The position numbers were made by a program, and so were the translations under genes. From positions 1 through 5,874 of the forward strand of contig SKUV01000309.1 in assembly GCA_007129775.1 (NCBI GenBank): a DNA stretch of 5,874 bases. The letters run 5' to 3'. This document shows, one piece after another, positions 1 to 5,679 of this stretch; positions within the stretch are counted from its first letter, which is position 1; each line of letters starts with the position of its first letter. Below the pieces are notes generated by a model. It worked only from the letters and a program-made list of their open reading frames with translations, made no database searches and was not told where the DNA came from. Source of the DNA: Paracoccaceae bacterium (lineage in GTDB: Bacteria > Pseudomonadota > Alphaproteobacteria > Rhodobacterales > Rhodobacteraceae).

Positions 1-207
1 CACGGGCGCGGGTGGCGGGGCCACCTCGGTCGCCAGTTCCTCGGCCGCGGGCGAGGGCGCACCACCCTGCGCCAGCGCCGTTCCGGGCTGCACCGGCAAC
101 AGAGCGAGGCCAAGGGCCAGCGCCGGAACCAGCGCCGGAACCAGCGCGCCGCAAAGCCGGCCGCCACGGGCGCGCGGGGCCTTCGCCGCATCCGCCACCG
201 GGCACAT
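1..207 (-). CDS. Exported protein of unknown function, N-terminal part only (runs off left edge)
   Basis: An open frame on the minus strand starts at ATG 207-205 and is still open at base 1, giving 69 residues. The N-terminus reads as a classical Sec signal peptide. It has a basic n-region with K9, R12, R14 and R17, a hydrophobic core at about residues 18-38 rich in Leu, Ala and Val, and a c-region ending in Ala44-Leu45-Ala46. Cleavage is therefore expected after residue 46, before Gln47. The mature start is a low-complexity Ala/Pro/Glu linker, as seen in many periplasmic or envelope proteins. No catalytic domain lies inside the window, so the function cannot be named. The start is uncertain: there is no good Shine-Dalgarno, and the frame stays open upstream, with GTG at 213-211 and GTG at 318-316, before stops at 351-343. 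It shares orientation with the LuxR gene, about 200 bases downstream of that gene's stop. Confidence 0.6.
   Translation of the reverse strand, partial: MCPVADAAKAPRARGGRLCGALVPALVPALALGLALLPVQPGTALAQGGAPSPAAEELATEVAPPPAPV
119..147. repeat. 12-base tandem duplication inside the signal-peptide core
   Basis: The unit agcgccggaacc occurs at 119-130 and again at 131-142, followed by a partial third copy (agcgc, 143-147). Being a multiple of three, it keeps the minus-strand frame and encodes Val-Pro-Ala-Leu twice (residues 23-30), lengthening the hydrophobic core. This looks like simple slippage and is probably strain-variable. Confidence 0.85.
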
Positions 208-228
208 CGGCACACCGAATCGGTGCCG
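208..228 (-). promoter_or_regulatory. Imperfect dyad directly upstream of the exported-protein start
   Basis: CACCGA at 213-218 and TCGGTG at 220-225 form a 6-1-6 inverted repeat. On the minus strand it extends, with a two-base bulge, to CGGCAC/GTGTGCCG ending one base before ATG 207. It occupies the place where a ribosome-binding site would be. It may be an operator-like dyad, a weak RNA fold, or a hint that the true start lies elsewhere. The function is not established. Confidence 0.3.
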
Positions 229-344
229 GACGACGCCCTGCGCCGCACGATTCGGCCCCCTTGCCGCCGGGTCCGGTTCGGGCTGTGCCCGCGTCCGGAT
301 CGCATCATTCCTTGTCACGGACCTGCGCCACCCTGTCTTTCCCT

Positions 345-357
345 ATGGTCAGACCAT
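345..357. promoter_or_regulatory. 6-1-6 palindrome between the LuxR gene and the exported-protein gene
   Basis: ATGGTC (345-350) and GACCAT (352-357) are perfect inverted arms around one base. The site lies in the 200-base non-coding gap, about 50 bases beyond the LuxR stop and about 140 bases upstream of the exported-protein start. The symmetry fits a small operator for a dimeric regulator. I could not find a convincing -35/-10 pair next to it. The rest of 208-407 shows no gene and no clear terminator. Confidence 0.3.
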
Positions 358-407
358 GGCGCTTGCGCGCGGTGCCGGCATTACTCAAATGGAGTATCGG
401 CGCAGAT

Positions 408-1562
408 TTACCCTGCGTCATCCAGTCCTTTGGACCGGCGCATCGGCAGCCCCAGCCCGTTGACGTAAGACGCCAGCGCAGCCTGGCTGTGACGGCCGGT
501 CTTGTCGAAGGCATGGGCCAGATGCTTGCGCACCGTATGCACCGAAAGCCCCTGTTCGGCCGCGATCTGCTGCGGCCCCTTGCCTGCGGCGATGGCCACG
601 GCCACGGCGGCCTCGGCATTGCTCAGGCCCGACAGCGCGCTGAGCAATTCCGCCGATGGCGGACGCGCCCCTTCGAGGCTCACGAAAACGGCGGCATGGC
701 CGGAGCCCATGGCGTTGCGCAATTCCGAACGCCCCATGGGCAGCACATAGGCCACATAGGGCAGGCCCGCATCGGCGCTGAGCGGCATGCCATTGCCCCA
801 GAGCCCGATATCGGAATCCGACCCGGTGCAGGCCCGCGCAACCGCTTCGGCAAAGGCGCCGCGATGCAACGCCGAGACCGCCCTGAGCATCCCGCCCGAG
901 GCCGCCAGAACATCGCCGCGCGACAAAAGCGCCTCTCCCGCCGCATTGGTCTGGGACAATTGTCCATTTTCGCCAACAAGATAGACGGCGACGTCAAACT
1001 GATCCAGCAAGCTCGCGCTCAGCCGCGCCCGCTCCTGCGCCAGTTCGAGCATCCCGCCGATCAGCAGCGCGCGGCGCAGATGCGGCGAGACCCGCGCGGC
1101 AAAGCGGACCTCCTCGGGGCCGTAAAGCGCGCGGTCGGCGCGGCTCGGCGTCACCAGCCAGGCCATGGTCCGGTCGCGGCGCACCACGACGGTGTTCATC
1201 GTGTCGAACAGATCCTGCGGCGCGGCCCAGCGCTTGTAGAATTCGCTCGCGCGGTATTCCGCCTCGGGCAGAAGGCCAAGCTGGGTGACGGGCGCATCGA
1301 GTGGCGCCGCACGCATCCGGTCGAGCCTGGGGATCAGGGGAAAGGCCTGTTGCAGCTCCGTGATCCAGTGTTCATCCCACGGGGAGTGATAGGCCCCGTA
1401 GCGCGGCGTCGGGCTGTCGGGCGTGAATTCGGCGATGGTGATGGCGGCATAGGCGCTGTCGATCTCGTCGCGGATCGTCGAGAGTGTGTCGCTCCAGCCC
1501 GAGGGGGCGATCGCACAATCGTAGATCTGCTCAACAAGGCTGTTGAAATCGTCGCTATTCAT
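408..1562 (-). CDS. LuxR-type helix-turn-helix transcriptional regulator
   Basis: This encodes a cytoplasmic DNA-binding regulator of 384 residues. The C-terminal segment (about 308-370) is a GerE/LuxR helix-turn-helix. It opens with LSNAEAAVAVAIAAGKGPQQ and IAAEQGLS, then the recognition helix SVHTVRKHLAHAFDKTG (about 340-356). It resembles the family pattern of LT..E..VA..., .G.s..eIA, lS..TVr.HL and ..KtG. Residues 1-175 resemble the N-terminal region of many alphaproteobacterial LuxR-type proteins, with a FYKRW...QDLFDTMNTVVVRR stretch near 107-129. Residues 183-295 look PAS-like (LLDQFDVAVYLV..NG....TNAAGEALL). There is no phosphoacceptor receiver domain, and I do not recognise an acyl-homoserine-lactone pocket, so the signal is unknown. 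ATG 1562 is chosen because a promoter lies just upstream, a weak AAGAG precedes it by six bases, and the sequence beyond loses protein character. The gene ends with TAA at 410-408. A role in regulating its neighbours is only inference. Confidence 0.88.
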   Translation of the reverse strand: MNSDDFNSLVEQIYDCAIAPSGWSDTLSTIRDEIDSAYAAITIAEFTPDSPTPRYGAYHSPWDEHWITELQQAFPLIPRLDRMRAAPLDAPVTQLGLLPEAEYRASEFYKRWAAPQDLFDTMNTVVVRRDRTMAWLVTPSRADRALYGPEEVRFAARVSPHLRRALLIGGMLELAQERARLSASLLDQFDVAVYLVGENGQLSQTNAAGEALLSRGDVLAASGGMLRAVSALHRGAFAEAVARACTGSDSDIGLWGNGMPLSADAGLPYVAYVLPMGRSELRNAMGSGHAAVFVSLEGARPPSAELLSALSGLSNAEAAVAVAIAAGKGPQQIAAEQGLSVHTVRKHLAHAFDKTGRHSQAALASYVNGLGLPMRRSKGLDDAG

Positions 1563-1588
1563 GGGTCGCTCTTGAAATAAGGCCCAGA

Positions 1589-1617
1589 ATAATCCGACGT
1601 TTTGCAAAAGGCGACAA
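1589..1617 (-). promoter_or_regulatory. Predicted housekeeping-sigma promoter of the LuxR gene, with palindrome in the spacer
   Basis: On the minus strand TTGTCG (1617-1612) stands 17 bases from GATTAT (1594-1589). Each matches four of six consensus positions, and the spacing is ideal. Transcription would begin near 1582, giving a leader of about 20 bases before ATG 1562. The spacer holds the perfect palindrome TTTTGCAAAA (1600-1609), placed where a bound repressor would block polymerase. The promoter is independent of the acyltransferase gene, whose stop is about 60 bases upstream. Confidence 0.5.
1600..1609. promoter_or_regulatory. Perfect palindrome TTTTGCAAAA, candidate operator
   Basis: This ten-base self-complementary site sits between the -35 and -10 boxes of the LuxR-gene promoter. 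As I recall, regulators of the short-chain fatty acyl-CoA family (PccR in Rhodobacter, related to RamB) bind paired TTTGCAAA elements. Only one copy is visible here, and the flanks at the expected four-base spacing do not match a second. Autoregulation by the LuxR protein is equally possible. Confidence 0.4.
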
Positions 1618-1675
1618 TTTCCTGCGCGGATCGGTCGCGGCCGTTCGGGTTGACACGAGGCACGCGGCTTCGGCG

Positions 1676-3085
1676 TCAGGAACGGGGTTCGGCCGCCGCC
1701 GCGTCGGGCCGCGTCGCGTCCACGACATGGGCGATGGAACTGGCGTAGAATTCGAGAGCGGCGGTCTCGCCCGATGTGACTTTCCAGCCCGCGCCCGTGT
1801 CGGCGATGATGCCGCGGATGGCGAGCGCCTCCAGCCCCTCCTTCACCGCAAGATCGGCGCGGCCCTCGGGCAGGTGGATGTGCTGGCCCTGCGTGCCCAG
1901 CCGCGCGATCAGCTCCCCTGCCCGCGCCTCGATCTCGGGCCGCGGCAGCGGCTGCCCGCCGGCTTGCTGCAGGATCGTGGCGACCAGCGGCACCGGCAGC
2001 ACCGGAACCGCGTCGCGGATGCGCGCCATCAGCGTATCGGCCAGCGCATCGGTGGCGATGCCGTCGCGGCCGCGCACCCATTCCTCCAGCGACAGTGGCG
2101 TGCCGAAACTGACGGCGGCATAGCCGAAGCGGCGGAAGCGGCCGCGCATCTTCTGCCAGAGCATCCGCGCGATGAAGCCCATGATCTCGCGCGGGCGCGC
2201 GCGGAACCGCCGCTCGCCCGCCTGCGCCGCGCTGATCAGAACCCGATCCTCCAGCACCCTGTCATAGTTTAGCGCCACCGGGATGAAGACCACATCGCGG
2301 TCGTCTTCCGGATCGAAACCGGTGACGATATAGTGCAACAACCCCTTCTTGGCGTTGCCCACCCGGCCGTTCAGCGACAGCCCGCCCTCGGGGAATATCG
2401 CCTGTGTCACACCCTCGTGGGTCGCCATCTGGACATAGCGCGCCAGCACCCGGCGATAGAGCGACGACAGATAGCGGCGGCGGATGAAATAGGCCCCCAT
2501 GGCGCGGATCAGGCTTTGCAGCGGCCAGATGCGCGCCCATTCCCCCACCGCATAGGACAGCGCCGAGCGTTCAGCCGCCAGCCATGTGACCAGCACGTAA
2601 TCCATGTTGGAGCGGTGGTTCATCACGAAGACCACCGCCGCCTTCTTGTCGATGGCGCGAAAGGCGGCCTCGTCATACTGGCCCAGCCGCACATCATAAA
2701 GCCCGCGCGACAGCCAGCGCGCCAGCCGGATCGCGGGGCCGAAATAGGTGGAGGCCGAAAACGCCGGCACGATCTCGCGCGCGTAGGATCGCGCCTGCTG
2801 GAAAGCCACAGATTCCGGCACGCCCTGCTCATGGGCGTATTCAACCACCGCCTCCATCACCTGCGGGTCATAGATCAGCCGCACGATCATGTCCTGCCGG
2901 CGCATCAGCTTGAAGGGCTGGATCGGGCGTTCCAGCCGCTTGTTCAGTTCCGCCACCGCGCGCTCCATCCGGCGGCGGAAAAACCAGCGCACCGAGGGAA
3001 ACAGGAAATGCAGCAGGAACGACGCCGAAGCGAAGGCCAGGATCAGAATCAGAAGCCAGAGCGGCACTTCGACAGGTGCGGTCAT
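1676..3085 (-). CDS. PlsB/PlsC-superfamily glycerolipid acyltransferase, membrane-anchored
   Basis: This is probably an acyltransferase of phospholipid synthesis, acylating glycerol-3-phosphate or a lysophosphatidate-like acceptor at the inner membrane. It has 469 residues, against about 800 for E. coli PlsB. One hydrophobic segment (about 8-30) is followed by an Arg-rich stretch (residues 33-39), as expected for a membrane anchor with a cytoplasmic domain. The four acyltransferase blocks are visible in order: NHRSNMDY (156-163, the HxxxxD pair being His157 and Asp162), GAYFIRRR (197-204), FPEGGLSLNGR (231-241) and VFIPVALNYDRV (266-277). Block II resembles PlsB more than PlsC. Block III has Leu where PlsB has Arg. 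Residues 370-469 are a C-terminal extension of unknown role. ATG 3085 lacks a good Shine-Dalgarno. An in-frame GTG at 3130 has GGAGG on the minus strand (3147-3143), but the extra 15 codons have low third-position GC, so I prefer the ATG. The stop is TGA 1678-1676. Confidence 0.82.
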   Translation of the reverse strand: MTAPVEVPLWLLILILAFASASFLLHFLFPSVRWFFRRRMERAVAELNKRLERPIQPFKLMRRQDMIVRLIYDPQVMEAVVEYAHEQGVPESVAFQQARSYAREIVPAFSASTYFGPAIRLARWLSRGLYDVRLGQYDEAAFRAIDKKAAVVFVMNHRSNMDYVLVTWLAAERSALSYAVGEWARIWPLQSLIRAMGAYFIRRRYLSSLYRRVLARYVQMATHEGVTQAIFPEGGLSLNGRVGNAKKGLLHYIVTGFDPEDDRDVVFIPVALNYDRVLEDRVLISAAQAGERRFRARPREIMGFIARMLWQKMRGRFRRFGYAAVSFGTPLSLEEWVRGRDGIATDALADTLMARIRDAVPVLPVPLVATILQQAGGQPLPRPEIEARAGELIARLGTQGQHIHLPEGRADLAVKEGLEALAIRGIIADTGAGWKVTSGETAALEFYASSIAHVVDATRPDAAAAEPRS

Positions 3086-3158
3086 GCTGCCGGGTTTACA
3101 ACAAGATGCTGCGGGGACAACGGCTTTCACATGCGCCCCGCGCCTCCGCCAACGCTTT

Positions 3159-3204
3159 GCGCGAGATCAAATCCCGGATCGGGACGGATTTGATAGGCTC
3201 GCGC
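3159..3204. promoter_or_regulatory. Long imperfect inverted repeat in the divergent acyltransferase / amphi-Trp region
   Basis: The outer arms are GCGCGAG (3159-3165) and CTCGCGC (3198-3204). They continue inward as ATCAAATCC (3166-3174) and GGATTTGAT (3186-3194), with a three-base bulge (AGG, 3195-3197), so sixteen base pairs are possible. The centre holds an alternative small stem TCCCG/CGGGA (3172-3176/3180-3184). It lies between divergent genes, 14 bases before the amphi-Trp Shine-Dalgarno and about 75 bases upstream of the acyltransferase ATG. It could be an operator serving both genes or an mRNA hairpin in the amphi-Trp leader. A terminator is unlikely because no gene ends here. Confidence 0.55.
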
Positions 3205-3217
3205 CCGGATCGCCACA

Positions 3218-3226
3218 GAAAGGAGG
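3218..3226 (+). promoter_or_regulatory. Strong Shine-Dalgarno of the amphi-Trp gene
   Basis: GAAAGGAGG ends nine bases before ATG 3236. It is the best ribosome-binding site in the window and fixes the start of this small gene. It suggests high translation once the upstream inverted repeat is cleared. Confidence 0.85.
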
Positions 3227-3235
3227 CACGACACC

Positions 3236-3508
3236 ATGGGACGCGAAACAACCCTTTTCAGCAGTGAGGAACGCAAGGACCGCGCCGGGGTCTGCGCCTT
3301 CCTGCGCGCGCTGGCCGATCGGCTGGAAGCCGGCGCGATCACGCTGCAGAAGGACGGCGAAGAGCTCTCGCTGGAGGTGCCGGAGCAACTCATCCTCGAG
3401 ATCAAGGCCGAGGACGAGGAAAAATCCGGCGGTATCCAGCACAGTCTGGAGGTGGAACTCAAATGGGGCGCAGGTATCGGATCGGCCGGCGGGCTGAAGC
3501 TGGGCTGA
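3236..3508 (+). CDS. Amphi-Trp domain-containing protein (small, function unknown)
   Basis: A 90-residue acidic, probably cytoplasmic protein. It matches the amphi-Trp domain pattern: an N-terminal amphipathic helix (about 11-32, RAGVCAFLRALADRLEAG), then short strands (ITLQKDGEELSLEVPEQLILEIKAE), and a closing strand LEVELKW with the family's Trp at residue 77. It has no signal peptide or membrane segment. The family is widespread in bacteria and archaea, but I know of no assigned biochemical role. The start is supported by a strong Shine-Dalgarno; the stop is TGA 3506-3508. The tail after Trp77 (GAGIGSAGGLKLG) is Gly-rich and likely disordered. It is divergent from the acyltransferase and 176 bases upstream of ecm on the same strand. 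A separate ecm promoter lies between them, so the two genes need not form an operon. Confidence 0.82.
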   Translation: MGRETTLFSSEERKDRAGVCAFLRALADRLEAGAITLQKDGEELSLEVPEQLILEIKAEDEEKSGGIQHSLEVELKWGAGIGSAGGLKLG

Positions 3509-3520
3509 TCCACCGCCGAA

Positions 3521-3578
3521 TCCGGCCGGGGCCGATCACATCGGAACCGGCCCATGACCGGCCCGCGACCCGGCCGGA
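3521..3578. repeat. GC-rich inverted repeat after the amphi-Trp gene, possible terminator or attenuator
   Basis: TCCGGCCGGG (3521-3530) and CCCGGCCGGA (3569-3578) are perfect ten-base arms. Between them lies a small stem CCGAT/ATCGG (3532-3536/3540-3544) and two direct copies of ACCGGCCC (3546-3553 and 3557-3564). The element begins 12 bases past the amphi-Trp stop, which fits a transcription barrier. However, the first T-run (3597-3600) is about 20 bases beyond the stem, so it is not a standard intrinsic terminator. Confidence 0.5.
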
Positions 3579-3604
3579 GATGCCGCGCCGCAGCGATTTT
3601 GGGC

Positions 3605-3632
3605 TTGACATTTTATTTCTCCAAAATAGGAA
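3605..3632 (+). promoter_or_regulatory. Predicted promoter of ecm
   Basis: A consensus -35 box TTGACA (3605-3610) is followed after 16 bases by TAGGAA (3627-3632), which matches the -10 consensus at three of six positions; AGGAAT at 17 bases is an alternative. It lies in the only AT-rich island of the window, about 3596-3649. Transcription would start near 3640, leaving a leader of about 45 bases. The strong -35 with a poor -10 suggests a promoter that depends on an activator or is otherwise regulated. Confidence 0.6.
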
Positions 3633-3637
3633 TTTTG
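3622..3637. promoter_or_regulatory. CAAAAT-N4-ATTTTG dyad over the ecm -10 region
   Basis: CAAAAT (3622-3627) and ATTTTG (3632-3637) are perfect inverted arms around AGGA. The dyad overlaps the predicted -10 box of ecm and is followed by an eight-base A run (3640-3647). Its position fits an operator controlling carbon-source-dependent expression of ecm. No regulator can be named from the sequence alone. Confidence 0.4.
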
Positions 3638-3648
3638 TGAAAAAAAAT

Positions 3649-3668
3649 TGCGCGCCCATTCGCGCGCA
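3649..3668 (+). promoter_or_regulatory. Small GC hairpin in the ecm leader
   Basis: TGCGCG (3649-3654) pairs with CGCGCA (3663-3668) around an eight-base loop, ending six bases before the ecm Shine-Dalgarno. It may influence ribosome access or mRNA stability. The arms are simple GC alternations, so chance pairing is quite possible. Confidence 0.3.
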
Positions 3669-3674
3669 CCCTTC

Positions 3675-3679
3675 GGAGG
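3675..3679 (+). promoter_or_regulatory. Shine-Dalgarno that fixes the ecm start
   Basis: GGAGG lies five bases before ATG 3685. The frame is open upstream as far as 3463, overlapping the amphi-Trp gene. This site, together with the promoter at 3605 and the family N-terminus, places the true start at 3685. Confidence 0.8.
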
Positions 3680-3684
3680 CCCAG

Positions 3685-5646
3685 ATGACCCAACGTGACG
3701 CACCGTGGCTCTTCCGCACCTATGCCGGCCATTCCACGGCCGCGGCCTCGAATGCGCTTTACCGCTCCAATCTGGACAAGGGGCAGACCGGGCTTTCGGT
3801 GGCCTTCGATCTGCCCACGCAGACCGGCTATGACAGCGATCATGCGCTGGCCCGGGGCGAGGTGGGCAAGGTGGGCGTGCCGGTGGCCCATCTGGGCGAC
3901 ATGCGTGCGCTCTTCGACGCGATCCCGCTGGAGCGGATGAACACCTCCATGACGATCAACGCGACGGCGCCATGGCTCCTGGCGCTTTATGTGGCGGTGG
4001 CCGAGGAACAGGGCGCCGATATCGCCGCCCTGCAGGGCACGGTGCAGAACGATATCATCAAGGAATACCTCAGCCGCGGCACCCATATCTGCCCGCCGCG
4101 CCCCAGCCTGCGCCTGATCGGCGACGTGGCGGCATGGACGCGGGCCGAGATGCCGAAATGGAACCCGATGAACGTGTGTTCCTACCACCTGCAGGAGGCC
4201 GGTGCGACGCCAGAGCAGGAACTGGCCTTCGCGCTGGCCACCGCCTGCGCGGTGCTGGACGATCTGCGCCCCAGGGTCGCGCCGCAGGATTTTCCGGCCA
4301 TGGTCGGACGCATCAGCTTTTTCGTGAATGCCGGCATCCGCTTTGTCACCGAAATGTGCAAGATGCGCGCCTTCGTCGATCTGTGGGACGAGATCTGCCG
4401 CGACCGCTATGGCGTGCAAGACCCGAGATTCCGCCGCTTTCGCTATGGCGTGCAGGTCAATTCGCTGGGCCTGACCGAACAGCAGCCCGAAAACAACGTC
4501 TACCGCATCCTGATCGAAATGCTGGCGGTGACGCTGTCGAAAAAGGCCCGCGCCCGGGCCGTGCAACTGCCGGCGTGGAACGAGGCGCTGGGTCTGCCGC
4601 GGCCGTGGGATCAGCAATGGTCGCTGCGGATGCAGCAGGTGCTGGCCTACGAGACCGACCTTCTGGAGCACGAGGATCTTTTCGACGACAACCCGGTGAT
4701 CGACCGCAAGGTTGCCGCGCTGAAAGAGGGCGCGCGTGCCGAACTGGCGCTGATCGACGATATGGGCGGCGCGGTGGAGGCCATCGCCTATATGAAGGGC
4801 CGGCTGGTGGAGGCCAATGCCGCCCGCATCGCCGGGATCGAAAGCGGGCAGACCACCGTCGTCGGCGTCAACCGCTACACCACCACCGAACCCTCTCCCC
4901 TGACCACCGGCGCGGGCGCGATCATGCAAGCCGACCCGTTGGCCGAGGCCGACCAGATCGCCCGCCTGCAGGCATGGCGTGCCGGGCGCGACGAGGCCGC
5001 GGTGCGCGGGGCCCTCGACGCCCTGCGCCGGGCCGCGCGCGAGGGCAGCAACATCATGCCCCCCGGCATCGCCGCGGCGAAGGCGGGCGCCACCACGGGC
5101 GAATGGGGCGACGTGATGCGGCAGGTCTTCGGCCAGTATCGCGCGCCCACCGGCGTTTCGGCGGCCATGTCGAACCGCACCGAGGGGCTCGATGCGATCC
5201 GCGCGGCGGTCGATGCGGTTTCGGCCCGGCTGGGGCGGCGGATTTCCTTCGTCATGGGCAAGCCCGGGCTCGACGGCCATTCCAACGGCGCCGAACAGAT
5301 CGCCGCCCGGGCCCGCGATTGCGGTATGGAAATCCATTATGAGGGCATCCGCATGACCCCGGCCGAGATCGTCGCCGCGGTGGAGGAGCGTCAGGCCCAT
5401 GTCCTCGGCCTGTCGATCCTGTCGGGCAGCCACATGGCCCTGATGGAAGACCTGATGACGCGGCTGCGCGCGGCCGGTCTCCGTGATCTGCCGGTGATCG
5501 TCGGCGGCATCATCCCCGAAGAGGACGCCCGCGCGCTGCGCCAGCTCGGGGTCTCGGCGGTCTATACCCCCCGCGATTACGACCTCAACCGGATCATGAC
5601 CGATATCGTCACCCTTGTCGATCCGCACAGCATCGCCGCCGAGTGA
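3685..5646 (+). CDS. ecm: Ethylmalonyl-CoA mutase (coenzyme B12-dependent; MeaA)
   Basis: It converts (2R)-ethylmalonyl-CoA to (2S)-methylsuccinyl-CoA in the ethylmalonyl-CoA pathway of acetyl-CoA assimilation, in the cytoplasm. The protein has 653 residues and looks full length. The N-terminal two-thirds is the acyl-CoA mutase barrel: PWLFRTYAGHST (7-18, with Tyr13 in the position of the substrate-binding Tyr of methylmalonyl-CoA mutase), GLSVAFDLPTQTGYDSDH (36-53), and NVCSYHLQEAGAT (163-175, with the conserved Tyr167-His168 pair). Residues about 517-645 form the cobalamin-binding Rossmann domain. It carries DGHSNG (530-535, the DxHxxG motif whose His532 ligates cobalt), LSILSGS (576-582) and VGGIIP (606-611). 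Wording such as FDLPTQTGYDSDH, where methylmalonyl-CoA mutase has FDLATHRGYDSD, and a single-chain layout place it with Ecm rather than Mcm or Icm. ATG 3685 has GGAGG upstream; the stop is TGA 5644-5646. No other pathway gene lies in the window. Confidence 0.95.
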   Translation: MTQRDAPWLFRTYAGHSTAAASNALYRSNLDKGQTGLSVAFDLPTQTGYDSDHALARGEVGKVGVPVAHLGDMRALFDAIPLERMNTSMTINATAPWLLALYVAVAEEQGADIAALQGTVQNDIIKEYLSRGTHICPPRPSLRLIGDVAAWTRAEMPKWNPMNVCSYHLQEAGATPEQELAFALATACAVLDDLRPRVAPQDFPAMVGRISFFVNAGIRFVTEMCKMRAFVDLWDEICRDRYGVQDPRFRRFRYGVQVNSLGLTEQQPENNVYRILIEMLAVTLSKKARARAVQLPAWNEALGLPRPWDQQWSLRMQQVLAYETDLLEHEDLFDDNPVIDRKVAALKEGARAELALIDDMGGAVEAIAYMKGRLVEANAARIAGIESGQTTVVGVNRYTTTEPSPLTTGAGAIMQADPLAEADQIARLQAWRAGRDEAAVRGALDALRRAAREGSNIMPPGIAAAKAGATTGEWGDVMRQVFGQYRAPTGVSAAMSNRTEGLDAIRAAVDAVSARLGRRISFVMGKPGLDGHSNGAEQIAARARDCGMEIHYEGIRMTPAEIVAAVEERQAHVLGLSILSGSHMALMEDLMTRLRAAGLRDLPVIVGGIIPEEDARALRQLGVSAVYTPRDYDLNRIMTDIVTLVDPHSIAAE

Positions 5647-5674
5647 CGGGCCGGCTTGCCGCGCCGGTTTCCCG
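5647..5674 (+). terminator. Possible transcription terminator after ecm
   Basis: Immediately after the ecm stop, CCGGC (5651-5655) pairs with GCCGG (5663-5667). CGGG (5647-5650) pairs with CCCG (5671-5674) across a bulged TTT. The nine-pair stem follows the gene closely, but the only T-run is inside the structure, so this is a weak intrinsic candidate. Rho-dependent termination is equally possible. Confidence 0.35.
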
Positions 5675-5679
5675 CACGA

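Noticed and set aside
12..1580. Long plus-strand open frame of 522 codons
   Set aside because: It is antisense to the LuxR gene and the signal-peptide gene, is very rich in Arg, Pro, His and Gln, and shows no domain. This is a typical shadow in GC-rich DNA.
1650..1655. Plus-strand TTGACA between the acyltransferase and LuxR genes
   Set aside because: No -10 at a suitable distance, and it would only drive transcription antisense to the acyltransferase gene.
1563..2081. Upstream extension of the LuxR gene to 2081
   Set aside because: The extension overlaps the end of the acyltransferase gene, is low complexity, and crosses the predicted promoter. The ATG at 1562 fits the family better.
3166..3194. 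FNR/FixK-type site suggested by ATCAA and TTGAT half-sites
   Set aside because: The half-sites are in everted order and 19 bases apart, not the TTGAT-N4-ATCAA arrangement.
3463..3684. Upstream extension of ecm to 3463
   Set aside because: It would overlap the amphi-Trp gene and run through the GC repeat and promoter. The family N-terminus begins at 3685 behind GGAGG.
3972..5342. 456-codon plus-strand frame inside ecm
   Set aside because: It is an out-of-frame shadow of ecm, which itself has continuous motifs over the same bases.
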